A stretch of 36,022 nucleotides of DNA from Planctomycetota bacterium (lineage in GTDB: Bacteria; Planctomycetota; UBA1135; GCA-002686595): the NCBI GenBank assembly GCA_016872755.1, contig VGZE01000023.1, positions 1 to 36,022 of the forward strand, written 5' to 3'. How positions within the stretch are numbered: the first letter of the stretch is position 1; each line of letters begins with the position of its first letter. The notes below the pieces were generated by a model. It did not search any database and had not been told where the DNA came from. It saw only the letters and a list, made by a program, of their open reading frames with translations. The position numbers and the translations under genes were made by a program. This document shows positions 25,546-33,815 of this stretch, one piece after another.

Positions 25546-26328
25546 ATGGGCTATTCGAATCTGCTCGTCGAGACGGCCGACGGCCTGGCCACGATCACCG
25601 TCAATCGTCCGGACAAGCTGAACGCGCTGAACCACGCGACGCTGATCGAGATGGCCGCCGCCTTCGACGCGGTCAAGGCCGATGCCACGGTGCGCGGGCT
25701 GTTGATCACCGGCGCGGGCCCCAAGGCCTTCATCGCCGGCGCCGACATCGAGGAGCTGGCGAAGATGAAGCCGTTGGCGGCGAAGGACCTCGCCTACTTC
25801 GGCCAGCAGGTCTACGCGCGCCTCGAGAAGCTCGGCAAGCCGTCGATCGCGATGATCAACGGCTTCGCGCTCGGCGGCGGCCTCGAGCTCGCGCTCGCCT
25901 GCACGCTGCGCACGATCAGCGCGACCGCCAAGGTCGGCCTGCCCGAGGTCTCGCTAGGCATCATCCCCGGCTACGGCGGCACGCAGCGCCTCGCGCGCAT
26001 CGCCGGCCCCGGCGTGGCGCGCGAATGGGTGCTGACCGGCGACATGTACGACGCCGCCGAGGCGCACCGCGTCGGCGTCGTCAATCGAATCAGCGCTCCG
26101 GAAGCGCTGCTCGACGACACGCGCAAGCTCGCGCAGAAGATCCTCTCGCGCGGCCCGGTCGCCGTGCGCCTGGCCCTCGAGACCATCGCGCGCGGGCAGA
26201 ACATGACGCAGCAGGAAGGCGAGCTGATCGAGTGCGACATGTTCGCGCTCGCGGCGACCACGAGCGACATGAAGGAGGGCATGCGCGCCTTCCTCGAGAA
26301 GCGCAAGGCGAACTTCACCAACTCCTGA
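25546..26328 (+). CDS. Enoyl-CoA hydratase (crotonase family)
   Basis: The 260-residue enzyme is predicted to hydrate crotonyl-CoA-type 2-enoyl-CoA to 3-hydroxyacyl-CoA. The CoA-binding and oxyanion segments are FIAGADIEEL and INGFALGGGLELALAC. The two catalytic glutamates are E114 (GGGLELAL) and E134 (GLPEVSLGIIPGYGGTQRL). Both are needed for hydratase activity, so this is not merely an isomerase. It is the only crotonase in the window and could serve both acyl-CoA blocks. A weak purine stretch, GAGAAG, precedes ATG 25546. The next thiolase begins 15 bp downstream. Confidence 0.95.
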   Translation: MGYSNLLVETADGLATITVNRPDKLNALNHATLIEMAAAFDAVKADATVRGLLITGAGPKAFIAGADIEELAKMKPLAAKDLAYFGQQVYARLEKLGKPSIAMINGFALGGGLELALACTLRTISATAKVGLPEVSLGIIPGYGGTQRLARIAGPGVAREWVLTGDMYDAAEAHRVGVVNRISAPEALLDDTRKLAQKILSRGPVAVRLALETIARGQNMTQQEGELIECDMFALAATTSDMKEGMRAFLEKRKANFTNS

Positions 26329-26343
26329 GCCACTGGCCCCTCC

Positions 26344-27549
26344 ATGAGCCACACCATTGCGATCGTCGGCGGCGCGCGCACACCCATGTGCGAGTACAGC
26401 GGCACGCCCGGCTACGGCAAGCTGAAGGACATCTCCGCGATCGACCTCGCCGCCCACGCGTCGAAGGCCGCCCTCGCGCGCGCCAAGGTCGACCCCGCAT
26501 CCGTCGAGCACGTCGTGGTCGGCAATGCCCTTCAGACCTCGGACGACGCGCTCTACGGCGCGCGCCACGTCGGACTGAAGGCCGGCTGCCCACAGGCGAC
26601 GCCGGGGCTGACCGTGAACCGCCTGTGCGGTTCCGGCATCCAGTCCATCGTCAGCGCCGCCCAGTTGATCCAACTCGGCGAGGCCGCCGTCGTGCTGGCG
26701 GGCGGCATGGAGAACATGAGCCAGGCCCCGCACGTCGTGCGCGGACTGCGCGAGGGGCTGCCCTTCGGCGCGGCGCCCGCGCTGTCCGACCTGCTGTTCG
26801 CGGCGCTGAAGGATCCGGTCTGCGGCCTGTACATGGCGCAGACGGCCGAGAAGATCGCCAAGCGCCTGAACGTCACGCGCGACGAGCAGGACCGTTTCGC
26901 GCTGCGCAGCCACCAGCTCGGCGCGGCCGCCGTGAAGTCGGGCCGCTTCGCTGCCGAGATCGAGCCGCTCAAGGTGCAAACGCGCAAGGGCGAGGTGGTC
27001 GTCGAGACCGACGATCACATCAAGCCCGACACGACGCTCGAGGGCCTGGCGAAGCTGCGTCCCGCCTTCGGCAAGGAAGGCACGGTCACCGCCGGCAACG
27101 CCAGCGGCATCGTCGACGGTGCCGCGGCGGTGGTGCTGACGACCGCGGAGCGTGCAAAGGCCGACAAGCACGACACCTGGGCGCTCGTGCGCGCCTGGGG
27201 CTACGTCGGCGTCGATCCGTCCGAGATGGGCATCGGCCCGGTGCCCGCGATCCGCGCCTGCCTGGCGCGCGCCGGCGTGAAGCTCGCCGACGTCGATCGC
27301 ATCGAGATCAACGAGGCCTTCTCGGCGCAGTACCTCGGCTGCGAGAAGGAACTCGGGCTCGATCGCGACCGGGTCAACGTGAATGGCGGCGCGATCTCGC
27401 TCGGGCACCCGCTCGGCGCAACAGGCACGCGGCTGGTGCTGACGCTGATGCACGAGTTGCGGCGTGCCGGCAAGCGCTACGGCGTTGCCTCCGCCTGCAT
27501 CGGCGGCGGCCAGGGCATCGCGATCCTGATCGAAAATCCGCAGGCCTGA
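26344..27549 (+). CDS. Acetyl-CoA C-acyltransferase (thiolase), third copy
   Basis: The 401-residue thiolase has its nucleophile C95 in NRLCGSGIQS, H355 in GHPLGATGTR and C385 in ACIGGGQG. SEMGIGPVPAIR and NEAFSAQ are standard family motifs. An acyl-binding loop with GLREGLPFGAAPALSD differs from the other two copies, suggesting a different chain-length range. It lies 15 bp after enoyl-CoA hydratase in the same operon. The fused LeuDC-type gene starts 25 bp after its stop. Confidence 0.94.
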   Translation: MSHTIAIVGGARTPMCEYSGTPGYGKLKDISAIDLAAHASKAALARAKVDPASVEHVVVGNALQTSDDALYGARHVGLKAGCPQATPGLTVNRLCGSGIQSIVSAAQLIQLGEAAVVLAGGMENMSQAPHVVRGLREGLPFGAAPALSDLLFAALKDPVCGLYMAQTAEKIAKRLNVTRDEQDRFALRSHQLGAAAVKSGRFAAEIEPLKVQTRKGEVVVETDDHIKPDTTLEGLAKLRPAFGKEGTVTAGNASGIVDGAAAVVLTTAERAKADKHDTWALVRAWGYVGVDPSEMGIGPVPAIRACLARAGVKLADVDRIEINEAFSAQYLGCEKELGLDRDRVNVNGGAISLGHPLGATGTRLVLTLMHELRRAGKRYGVASACIGGGQGIAILIENPQA

Positions 27550-27574
27550 TCCGAACGCGCACGGAACCGACGAC

Positions 27575-29575
27575 GTGAGTCTCATCCTGACGAAGCCCGA
27601 CGGGCGGCGCGTCGTAGCGCTCGACCCGAGCAAGCGCGTGCTGTTCCTGACCAAGGACCTCGAGAAGATCCGTGCGCAACTGCGCGGCGAGCTCGACCTG
27701 CGCATGAAGGACGTCGATCCGGCCGCGCTGCTGGACGACATCAACACCGACGTGATGACGCCGGCCTGGGTCTGCTTCCGCCACCGGCCCGAGGACATCG
27801 CGCTCGATGCCTATGCCGGCCTGCTCGACGCGGGCGGGCAGCGCGTGTTCGGCACGCGCGCGCTGTCGAGCGGCCAGTTCCAGGTCATCGTCTCCGGTCA
27901 GCGCAAGGGCACCGGCTCGTCGCGTGAGACCGCGCCGCAGTGCGAGAAGTGGAGCGGCATCGAACTCGTGGTCGCGCACTCGTTCGCGCCGATCCACGCG
28001 CGCAACAACCTGAACCTCGGCCAGCTGATGGGCAATTACGAGCAGCTGGCCCGGCTGCAGGCAGGCGAGGAGATCCCGCTGTCGGAGTTCACCTCGCACT
28101 ACGATCCGGTCACGCGCGCGGTGCTCGAGGCGGGCGGCCTGTTCCCGTTCGTGGCGCTGCACAAGGCCGGCAAGGTGCAAGTCGCGCTGCCCGCGCATCC
28201 CGCGCGACCGCTCACGATCGCCGAGAAGATCCTGGCCTCGAAGCTCGTCGGCGCCGAGGGCCGGCGCGTGCACGTCGCGCCCGGCGATCTGTGCCTGGTC
28301 AAGGTCGACGGCGGCTACAGCCACGAGTTCACGACCGCGCAGGTGCACTACTTCCTCGCTCAGGAATATGGGGAGAACTATCGGGTCGCCGACCCGCGCA
28401 AGTTCGCCGTGTTCGAGGACCACCTGCTGTACGCCGACGGCGTCAAGCGCATGATGCCGTTCGCGGCGCAGATCCAGACGCTGCGCGACTTGCAGAGGGC
28501 TTTCCAGCGCCACACCGGCGTGCGCGACTACTCGGCCAAGGACGGCGTCTCGCCCGGCATCTGTCACCAGGTCGCGCGCGAGCAGTTCGTGGACCCGGGT
28601 GATTTCATCCAGGCCACCGATTCGCACACCTGCATGGGCGGGGGCAACAACGCACTGACCTGGGGCGTCGGCGCGACCGAGTACGCGGCCCTGGTCTATT
28701 CCGGTTTCACCTTCGTCGAGGTGCCCGAGTCGATCCGCTTCGAGCTGGTCGGCCGGCTCGCTCCCGAGTGCACGGCCAAGGACGTGATCCTGCACATCCT
28801 GCAGGTCTATGCGGTGCGCGAGGACACGCTCAACCGCGTGATGGAATTCGGCGGCCCCGGGCTCGCCACGCTCGACATGGACGAGCGCGCGACGCTGTGC
28901 AACATGGCGACCGAGTGCTCGGCGCGCTCCGGCGTCTGCGAGGGCGACGAACTCGCGGCGCGCTGGATCGCGGAGCGCCGTCCGGGCACGACGCCCGCGC
29001 AGGTGGCGGCGCGCTTCGTGGCACCCGATCCCAGCGCGCACTACCACGGCGGGACGCACGTGATCGACCTGTCGCGCATCCGTCCGATGGTGGCCAAGCC
29101 GGGAGACCCCACCTACGGGGCGGACGTGGACGCGCTGGGTGACGTCAAGATCGACATCGCCTACGCCGGCTCGTGCACGGCGGGCAAGGAGCGCGACCTC
29201 GACTTCTACGCGCAGGTGCTGCGCGAAGCGCTCGCCGCGGGGAGAAAGGTCGCACCCAACGTCCGCATGTACATCCAGTTCGGCTCCGAGGCCGTGCGCG
29301 AGTACGCGCGTTCCAAGGGCTATCTCGACGTCTTCCAGCGCGCCGGAGTCGACGTGATCAACCCCGGCTGCGGCGCCTGCATCGGCTGCGGTCCGGGGGT
29401 TTCCGAGACTCCCGACCAGGTCACCGTCAGCGCGATCAACCGCAATTTCCAGGGCCGCTCCGGTCCCGGCAAGCTCTACCTCGCCTCGCCGCTGACGGTT
29501 GCGGCGAGCGCGGTCGAAGGACGCATCGCCGCCTATCAGTCAGGCATGTTCCGCAAGCCGGTCGCGGCGCGCTGA
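27575..29575 (+). CDS. Fused aconitase-family dehydratase with N-terminal swivel (LeuD-LeuC order)
   Basis: The 666-residue protein joins both halves of an isopropylmalate-dehydratase-type enzyme, with the small-subunit swivel domain first. Residues ~50-150 are LeuD-like: DINTDVMTP (the NxDTD motif), then QRKGTGSSRE with the catalytic-Ser region S115-S116-R117. The LeuC-like core follows, with ATDSHTCMGGG and CNMATECSARSG. The [4Fe-4S] ligands are C534 (AGSCTAGKERD), C599 and C602 (NPGCGACIGCG). C605 is an extra nearby Cys. The start is GTG 27575. A LeuB-like dehydrogenase follows, so conversion of 2-isopropylmalate to 3-isopropylmalate in leucine synthesis is likely. Aconitate, citraconate or homoaconitate hydration cannot be excluded. 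Confidence 0.82.
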   Translation: MSLILTKPDGRRVVALDPSKRVLFLTKDLEKIRAQLRGELDLRMKDVDPAALLDDINTDVMTPAWVCFRHRPEDIALDAYAGLLDAGGQRVFGTRALSSGQFQVIVSGQRKGTGSSRETAPQCEKWSGIELVVAHSFAPIHARNNLNLGQLMGNYEQLARLQAGEEIPLSEFTSHYDPVTRAVLEAGGLFPFVALHKAGKVQVALPAHPARPLTIAEKILASKLVGAEGRRVHVAPGDLCLVKVDGGYSHEFTTAQVHYFLAQEYGENYRVADPRKFAVFEDHLLYADGVKRMMPFAAQIQTLRDLQRAFQRHTGVRDYSAKDGVSPGICHQVAREQFVDPGDFIQATDSHTCMGGGNNALTWGVGATEYAALVYSGFTFVEVPESIRFELVGRLAPECTAKDVILHILQVYAVREDTLNRVMEFGGPGLATLDMDERATLCNMATECSARSGVCEGDELAARWIAERRPGTTPAQVAARFVAPDPSAHYHGGTHVIDLSRIRPMVAKPGDPTYGADVDALGDVKIDIAYAGSCTAGKERDLDFYAQVLREALAAGRKVAPNVRMYIQFGSEAVREYARSKGYLDVFQRAGVDVINPGCGACIGCGPGVSETPDQVTVSAINRNFQGRSGPGKLYLASPLTVAASAVEGRIAAYQSGMFRKPVAAR

Positions 29576-29629
29576 TCCGATCGTCCGCTCCCTCCACCCT
29601 TCGCACCACACCCTGAGTTCCCCGTCTCG

Positions 29630-30712
29630 ATGAAAGAGATCAAGATTGCGCAAGTCGCCGGCGACGGCATCGGCCCCGAGGTCACCGAGCAGTGCATGCG
29701 CGTGCTCGACGCGGCCGGCGAGATCTACGGTTTCAAGGCGCGCCGTACCGTCTACCCGTTCAGCACGCAGTACTGGCTCGACCACGGGCAGAAGGACGAG
29801 ATGATCTTCCCCGAGGAGTCGTTCCGCGAAGTGCGCGGCCACGACGCCGTCTACCTCGGCGCGATCGGCGATCCGCGCGCTCCCGTGGGCAAGATCGAGT
29901 ACGGGATCATCGCCAAGCTGCGCTTCGAGCTCGATCTCTACATCAACTTGCGGCCGATCAAACTGTACGACGAGCGCCTCTGCCCGCTCAAGGGCAAGAA
30001 GCCCGAGGACGTCGACATGGTGATCATCCGGGAGAACACCGAGGGCGCCTACGCCGGCATGTTCGGGTTCGCGCACAAGGGTCAGAAGCTCGAAGTCGCG
30101 ACGCAGACGATGGTCTACACGCGCGAAGGCGTCGAGCGCGCGATCCGCTTCGCGTTCGACAAGGCGCGCGAGCGCGGCAAGCGCAAGACCGTCACCTTGA
30201 TCGACAAGGCCAACGCGATCCGCGCCCACGACATCTGGACGCGCACGTTCGCCGAGGTCGGCCGCGAGTATCCCGACATCAAGCAGGATCACGCCTACGT
30301 CGACGCCGCGGGCATGTGGATGATCAAGAACCCCGAGTGGTTCGACGTCGCGGTGACCACGAACCTCTTCGGCGACATCCTCACCGACCTCGGCGCGATG
30401 ATCCAGGGCGGCATGGGCATCGCCGCCAGCGCCAACCTGCACCCGGGTCGCGTCAGCCTGTTCGAGCCGATCCACGGCTCGGCGCCCAAGTACGCGGGCA
30501 AGAACGTCGCCTGCCCGGTCGCCGCCATCCTGGCCGGCTCGATGCTGCTCGACTACTGCGGGCAGAAGGAAGCTTCGCGCACCATCGAAGGCGCGGTGAA
30601 GGACCTGCTGATCAGCGGTCGGATCAAGGGCGTCGGCACCGGCGACCACAAGACCACCGAGGTGGGGGACATGGTCGTCGCCGAGGTGCGCAGCATCGCG
30701 GCGCGCGTCTGA
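29630..30712 (+). CDS. Isopropylmalate/isocitrate-family dehydrogenase (LeuB-like)
   Basis: The 360-residue beta-decarboxylating dehydrogenase has Y141 ([10 protein letters not shown]) and K193 (TLIDKANAI) as catalytic pair. Metal ligands D225, D249 and D253 lie in YVDAAGMWM and [13 protein letters not shown]98, R108 and R134 bind the malate carboxylates. The region [19 protein letters not shown] resembles actinobacterial-type LeuB. The cofactor loop reads [12 protein letters not shown]287-Y288 match the NADP-binding Lys-Tyr of E. coli isocitrate dehydrogenase rather than the Asp of NAD-dependent LeuB. Together with the preceding fused dehydratase it probably forms leucine-synthesis steps; the exact substrate is inferred. 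Confidence 0.85.
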   Translation: MKEIKIAQVAGDGIGPEVTEQCMRVLDAAGEIYGFKARRTVYPFSTQYWLDHGQKDEMIFPEESFREVRGHDAVYLGAIGDPRAPVGKIEYGIIAKLRFELDLYINLRPIKLYDERLCPLKGKKPEDVDMVIIRENTEGAYAGMFGFAHKGQKLEVATQTMVYTREGVERAIRFAFDKARERGKRKTVTLIDKANAIRAHDIWTRTFAEVGREYPDIKQDHAYVDAAGMWMIKNPEWFDVAVTTNLFGDILTDLGAMIQGGMGIAASANLHPGRVSLFEPIHGSAPKYAGKNVACPVAAILAGSMLLDYCGQKEASRTIEGAVKDLLISGRIKGVGTGDHKTTEVGDMVVAEVRSIAARV

Positions 30713-30753
30713 ACTCCGGCGCGCACGAGTCGGATCGACAGGCAGCCTCCCGC

Positions 30754-31173
30754 ATGCATCCGTTCCACCTCGCGTTCCCGGTGCGCGACATCGAGGAAGC
30801 GCGCCGCTTCTACGTCGACGTGCTCGGCTGCGGGGTCGGTCGCAGCGCGGAGCGCTGGATCGATTTCGATTTCCGGGGCCACCAGATCTCGGCGCACTTG
30901 ATGCCGGAGGCCTGCGGCGCCGCGCGCGCGCACGAGGTCGACGGCGATGACGTGCCGGTCAGGCATTTCGGTCTCGTGCTCGAATGGAACGAATGGCACG
31001 CGTTCGCAGAGCGGCTGCGCGAGCGCGGCACCGCGTTCCGCATCGAGCCGCACATCCGCTTCCAGGGCAAGGTCGGCGAGCAGGCGACCCTGTTCGTGCT
31101 CGACCCGTCCGGCAACGCGATCGAGTTCAAGGCGTTCAAGGATCCGAGCCGGCTGTTCGCCCGGCAGCTCTGA
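30754..31173 (+). CDS. VOC (glyoxalase/bleomycin-resistance) superfamily protein
   Basis: The 139-residue protein has two beta-alpha-beta-beta-beta modules of the vicinal-oxygen-chelate fold. Likely metal ligands are H5 (PFHLAFPV), H71 (RHFGLVLEW) and E124 (GNAIEFKAF), a 2-His-1-carboxylate set like that of extradiol dioxygenases. The first module shows [16 protein letters not shown]. The start is ATG 30754, 41 bp after the dehydrogenase. The substrate is unknown; isomerase, lyase, dioxygenase or binding roles are all possible in this superfamily. It converges on the second ExoIII with a 3-bp gap. Confidence 0.85.
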   Translation: MHPFHLAFPVRDIEEARRFYVDVLGCGVGRSAERWIDFDFRGHQISAHLMPEACGAARAHEVDGDDVPVRHFGLVLEWNEWHAFAERLRERGTAFRIEPHIRFQGKVGEQATLFVLDPSGNAIEFKAFKDPSRLFARQL

Positions 31174-31176
31174 GGA

Positions 31177-31959
31177 TCAGCCGAGCTTGCCGCTGAAGCG
31201 CGCCCAGGTCGGTGCGTGATCGGACAGCCCCGCCTTCTTCTCGATCCACGCGTCCTCGACCTGCGCGGCGAGCTCAGGACTCGTCAGCACGTAATCGATG
31301 CGCCAGCCCTTGTCGGTCTCGCGCGCGCGTCCGCGATTCGACCACCACGAGTAGAGGCCCTTCTCGCCCGGGCGCACCTTGCGCAGCACGTCGACCCACC
31401 CCTGCTCCAGCACGCGCGTGAACCACGCGCGCTCGTGCGGCAGGAAACCTGAGTTCTTGGCATTTCCCTTCGGGTCGTGGATGTCGATCTCCGCATGCGC
31501 GATGTTCCAATCGCCGCAGATCGCGATCCTGCGCTTCTCGGCGAGCAGCGTCGCCAGCCACGGCAGCGCGTGTTCCATGAACGCCTCCTTGCGCGCCTGC
31601 TTCTCGGGCCCCGCCGAGCCCGACGGCACGTACAGCGAGATCACCGACAGATCGCCGATGTCGGCGCGCACGCAGCGGCCCTCGTCGTCGGCCCAGGAGA
31701 GCCCGCAGCCGTGCCGATGCGCATCGGCCGATGCGCGCAAGAACAGGCCGACGCCGGCGTAGCCCTTCTTCGTCGCGGACTGCCAGCGCGCGTTGTACCC
31801 GGCCGGCGACCACAGCTCGGGCTCGACCTGATCCGGCGTCGCGCGCAGCTCCTGCACGCACAGTGCGTCGGGCCTGGCCCGCTTCAGCCAGCGCGAGAAC
31901 CCGCGCCGCTCGGCCGAGCGGATGCCGTTCAGGTTCAGCGAGCAGATCGTGAAGCTCAA
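31177..31959 (-). CDS. Exodeoxyribonuclease III family protein, second copy
   Basis: The 260-residue EEP-fold nuclease has E37 (CVQELRA), Y110, D150/N152 (GDWNIAH), D222 (RIDYVL) and the terminal D247/H248 (LSDHAPTWARF). It has QELR where the copy at 19072 has QEIK, and W in place of F in GDWN. It belongs to the ExoA/ExoIII branch used as AP endonuclease in many bacteria. The start is a TTG at 31959 giving SFTICSLNLNG. It overlaps the lipoprotein stop as TTGA, and no ATG or GTG lies closer to the first strand. Translational coupling to a lipoprotein gene is odd. Confidence 0.9.
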   Translation of the reverse strand: MSFTICSLNLNGIRSAERRGFSRWLKRARPDALCVQELRATPDQVEPELWSPAGYNARWQSATKKGYAGVGLFLRASADAHRHGCGLSWADDEGRCVRADIGDLSVISLYVPSGSAGPEKQARKEAFMEHALPWLATLLAEKRRIAICGDWNIAHAEIDIHDPKGNAKNSGFLPHERAWFTRVLEQGWVDVLRKVRPGEKGLYSWWSNRGRARETDKGWRIDYVLTSPELAAQVEDAWIEKKAGLSDHAPTWARFSGKLG

Positions 31960-32519
31960 GGTCCGGGTTCCTGGGGGGCGGACACGTTGCAGTCCGGCAG
32001 CGCCGCGCGCAAGGCGGCGAGCGCGGGAGCGGCGCCCTCGTCGAGCGCGCCGGTCAGCACGAGCGAGCGCAGCGACGCACAGCGCGCGAGCACCTCGAGT
32101 GTCGGCGCGCCCACGTGCTTGGAATGCAGGCGCAGCGTGCGCAGCTTCGCGCAGGCCGCGAGCGGCTCGAGCGCGGCGCCGGCGAGGCGCTCGCAGTCGT
32201 AGAGCACGAGCTCGTCGAGCGACCGCAGTCGCTGCAGGGGCTCGAGGCCCGGGGCACCGGCCGCATCGCAGTCGATCAGCACCAGCGCCTCCAGCGCCTG
32301 CAACGGTGCGATGTGCGCGAGCGCCGCGTCGTCGATGCCGGGACCGCTGAGCGTCAAGCGCCGCAGCCGGCGAGCCTCGGGGGCCAGGCGCGCCAGCTCC
32401 GTGGCACTGGTCGCCTCGCGCGAGCTGAGGTCCGGCGCGAGCCGATCGCATGCGGAGAGCGCGAGCAGCGCGAGGAAGGCTGGCGCGCGGACGCAGCGCA
32501 CGCGAGTGCTGGGGGACAT
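31956..32519 (-). CDS. Leucine-rich-repeat lipoprotein
   Basis: The 187-residue protein begins with a lipoprotein signal whose lipobox L-S-A-C ends at C24 (FLALLALSAC). About five leucine-rich repeats of roughly 24 residues follow, for example LRRLTLSGPGIDDAALAHI, LEALVLIDCDAAG, LDELVLYDCERLAG, LRTLRLHSKHVGAP and LRSLVLTGALDEG. The product should be an envelope-anchored protein-interaction scaffold; its partner is unknown. Cysteine-containing LRR repeats of this kind are frequent in Planctomycetota. Its stop overlaps the TTG start of the ExoIII gene. Confidence 0.82.
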   Translation of the reverse strand: MSPSTRVRCVRAPAFLALLALSACDRLAPDLSSREATSATELARLAPEARRLRRLTLSGPGIDDAALAHIAPLQALEALVLIDCDAAGAPGLEPLQRLRSLDELVLYDCERLAGAALEPLAACAKLRTLRLHSKHVGAPTLEVLARCASLRSLVLTGALDEGAAPALAALRAALPDCNVSAPQEPGP

Positions 32520-32578
32520 CGCGGGGCGAGCCTAGCGCCGCGCCGGCCGGCTTCGCCCTCCGCTCGGAAGGTGGTCAT

Positions 32579-32651
32579 CAAGTGCTTGTCGCATAGACAC
32601 TTGCGCCGACACCCTTTCAACAACAGAAAAGCAGGTCCGCAACTCTATAAT
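32579..32651 (+). promoter_or_regulatory. AT-richer promoter with consensus TATAAT and an upstream dyad
   Basis: TATAAT at 32646-32651 is a perfect sigma-70 -10, 30 bp before ATG 32682. No good -35 stands at 16-18 bp. An inverted repeat CAAGTG-N13-CACTTG at 32579-32603 could bind an activator or repressor that replaces the missing -35. The stretch is visibly less GC-rich than its surroundings. Confidence 0.55.
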
Positions 32652-32681
32652 TGTCCCGCAACCTCAACGAACGAGAACCTC

Positions 32682-33803
32682 ATGCAAGCCCTGACACTCG
32701 AAGACCTGCGCCTGCTCTCCTCGCCCAGCGGCTCCCCCTGCGTGTCGATCTACCTGCCCGCTCAGGTCGGTCCGGACGCCACGGAACAGAACCGGATCCG
32801 CTTCAAGAACCTCGCGACGCGCGCGGAATCCGAGCTCGCGGCGCGGCATCCGCGGCTCGCCCCGGCCTTCGCGCAGCACTTCGCGGCGATCGCGAAGGCG
32901 GCCCCCTGGTCGCAGGGCGCGCACGGCTTCGCGGCCTTCGTCGGGATCGATGGCGAACGGCACTTCCTGCTCTCGCAGTCCACGCCCGAGTTCGTGCTCG
33001 TGGCGGAGACCTTCCACGTCCGGCCGCTCCTGAAGTCGTTCGAGTCGAACCACCGCTACTACCTGTTGCTGCTGACGACGCGTGATGCGCGGCTGTTGCG
33101 CGGCACGAGTTCCGGGCTCGTGCCGGCCGAGTTGCCGGAACTCGCCCGTGCCAGTGCCGGTGCCGTGATCGAGCGCGAGCACGAAACCAGTTCGGGCGTG
33201 CGCTCGGCCGGCCGCGTCTCGGTGCACTACGGTCATGCGTCCGAGCGCGCGGACAACACGTCGGACCAGGTGCACTTCCTCAAGGCGGTCGACCGCGCGA
33301 TCTGTGGTGCGTTGCGCGACGAAAAGACGCCGCTGGTGGTCGCGTGCCCGGAGGAACTCCACGGGCCCTGGCAGCGGATCTGTCGCTACGCGGGCCTGCT
33401 CGAGCCGGGGCTGTCCGGGCACTTCCAGTCGACCAGCGCGCAGGCGTTGCACGCGAAAGCCTGGCCGCTGGTCGAAGCCCAGTCGCAGCGCGCCGCGCTA
33501 CGCGCACTCGAGACCTATGGCGCGGAGGTCGTGCGCGGGCGGGCGAGCGGCGAGATCAGCACGATCGCGCGGGCGGCGGTGCAGGGGCGCGTGCGCGAAC
33601 TCCTGCTGGCGGACGAGGATCAGCTCGCCGGCGTGCTCGATCGCGACACCGGGGAAGTGCGCAAGCCGGATCCGAACGCTCCCAGCGACGATGTCTACGA
33701 CGACGTCGCGGAGGCGGTGCTGCTGCGCGGCGGCGAGGTGCACACGCTGCCCAAGGCGCGCATGCCGCAGGGGCTGCCGGCCGTGGCGCTGTTCCGCTGG
33801 TAG
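32682..33803 (+). CDS. Bacterial archaeo-eukaryotic release-factor-like protein (baeRF-type)
   Basis: The 373-residue protein resembles the baeRF (family 3-like) group, distant relatives of eRF1/Pelota proposed to act in ribosome rescue or translation control. Recognisable elements are the start LTLEDLRLLSS with CVSIYLPAQ, the strand YYLLLLTTRDARLLRG and PLVVACPEELHGPWQRI. They are followed by ALHAKAWPLVEAQ and a C-terminal YDDVAEAVLLRGGEVHTLP. That last part looks like the eRF1 domain-3/L7Ae-like region. The start is ATG 32682, supported by the promoter just upstream. It is a single gene, divergent from the LRR lipoprotein and convergent with lpd (12-bp gap). Function is not established experimentally for this family. 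Confidence 0.72.
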   Translation: MQALTLEDLRLLSSPSGSPCVSIYLPAQVGPDATEQNRIRFKNLATRAESELAARHPRLAPAFAQHFAAIAKAAPWSQGAHGFAAFVGIDGERHFLLSQSTPEFVLVAETFHVRPLLKSFESNHRYYLLLLTTRDARLLRGTSSGLVPAELPELARASAGAVIEREHETSSGVRSAGRVSVHYGHASERADNTSDQVHFLKAVDRAICGALRDEKTPLVVACPEELHGPWQRICRYAGLLEPGLSGHFQSTSAQALHAKAWPLVEAQSQRAALRALETYGAEVVRGRASGEISTIARAAVQGRVRELLLADEDQLAGVLDRDTGEVRKPDPNAPSDDVYDDVAEAVLLRGGEVHTLPKARMPQGLPAVALFRW

Positions 33804-33815
33804 ACGCGGACCGCG

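Noticed and set aside
26329-26343. GCCACTG sequence resembling the B12 box of a cobalamin riboswitch
   Set aside because: It is only 15 bp between two genes; the rest of the riboswitch would fall in coding sequence, and the same heptamer also occurs inside other genes.
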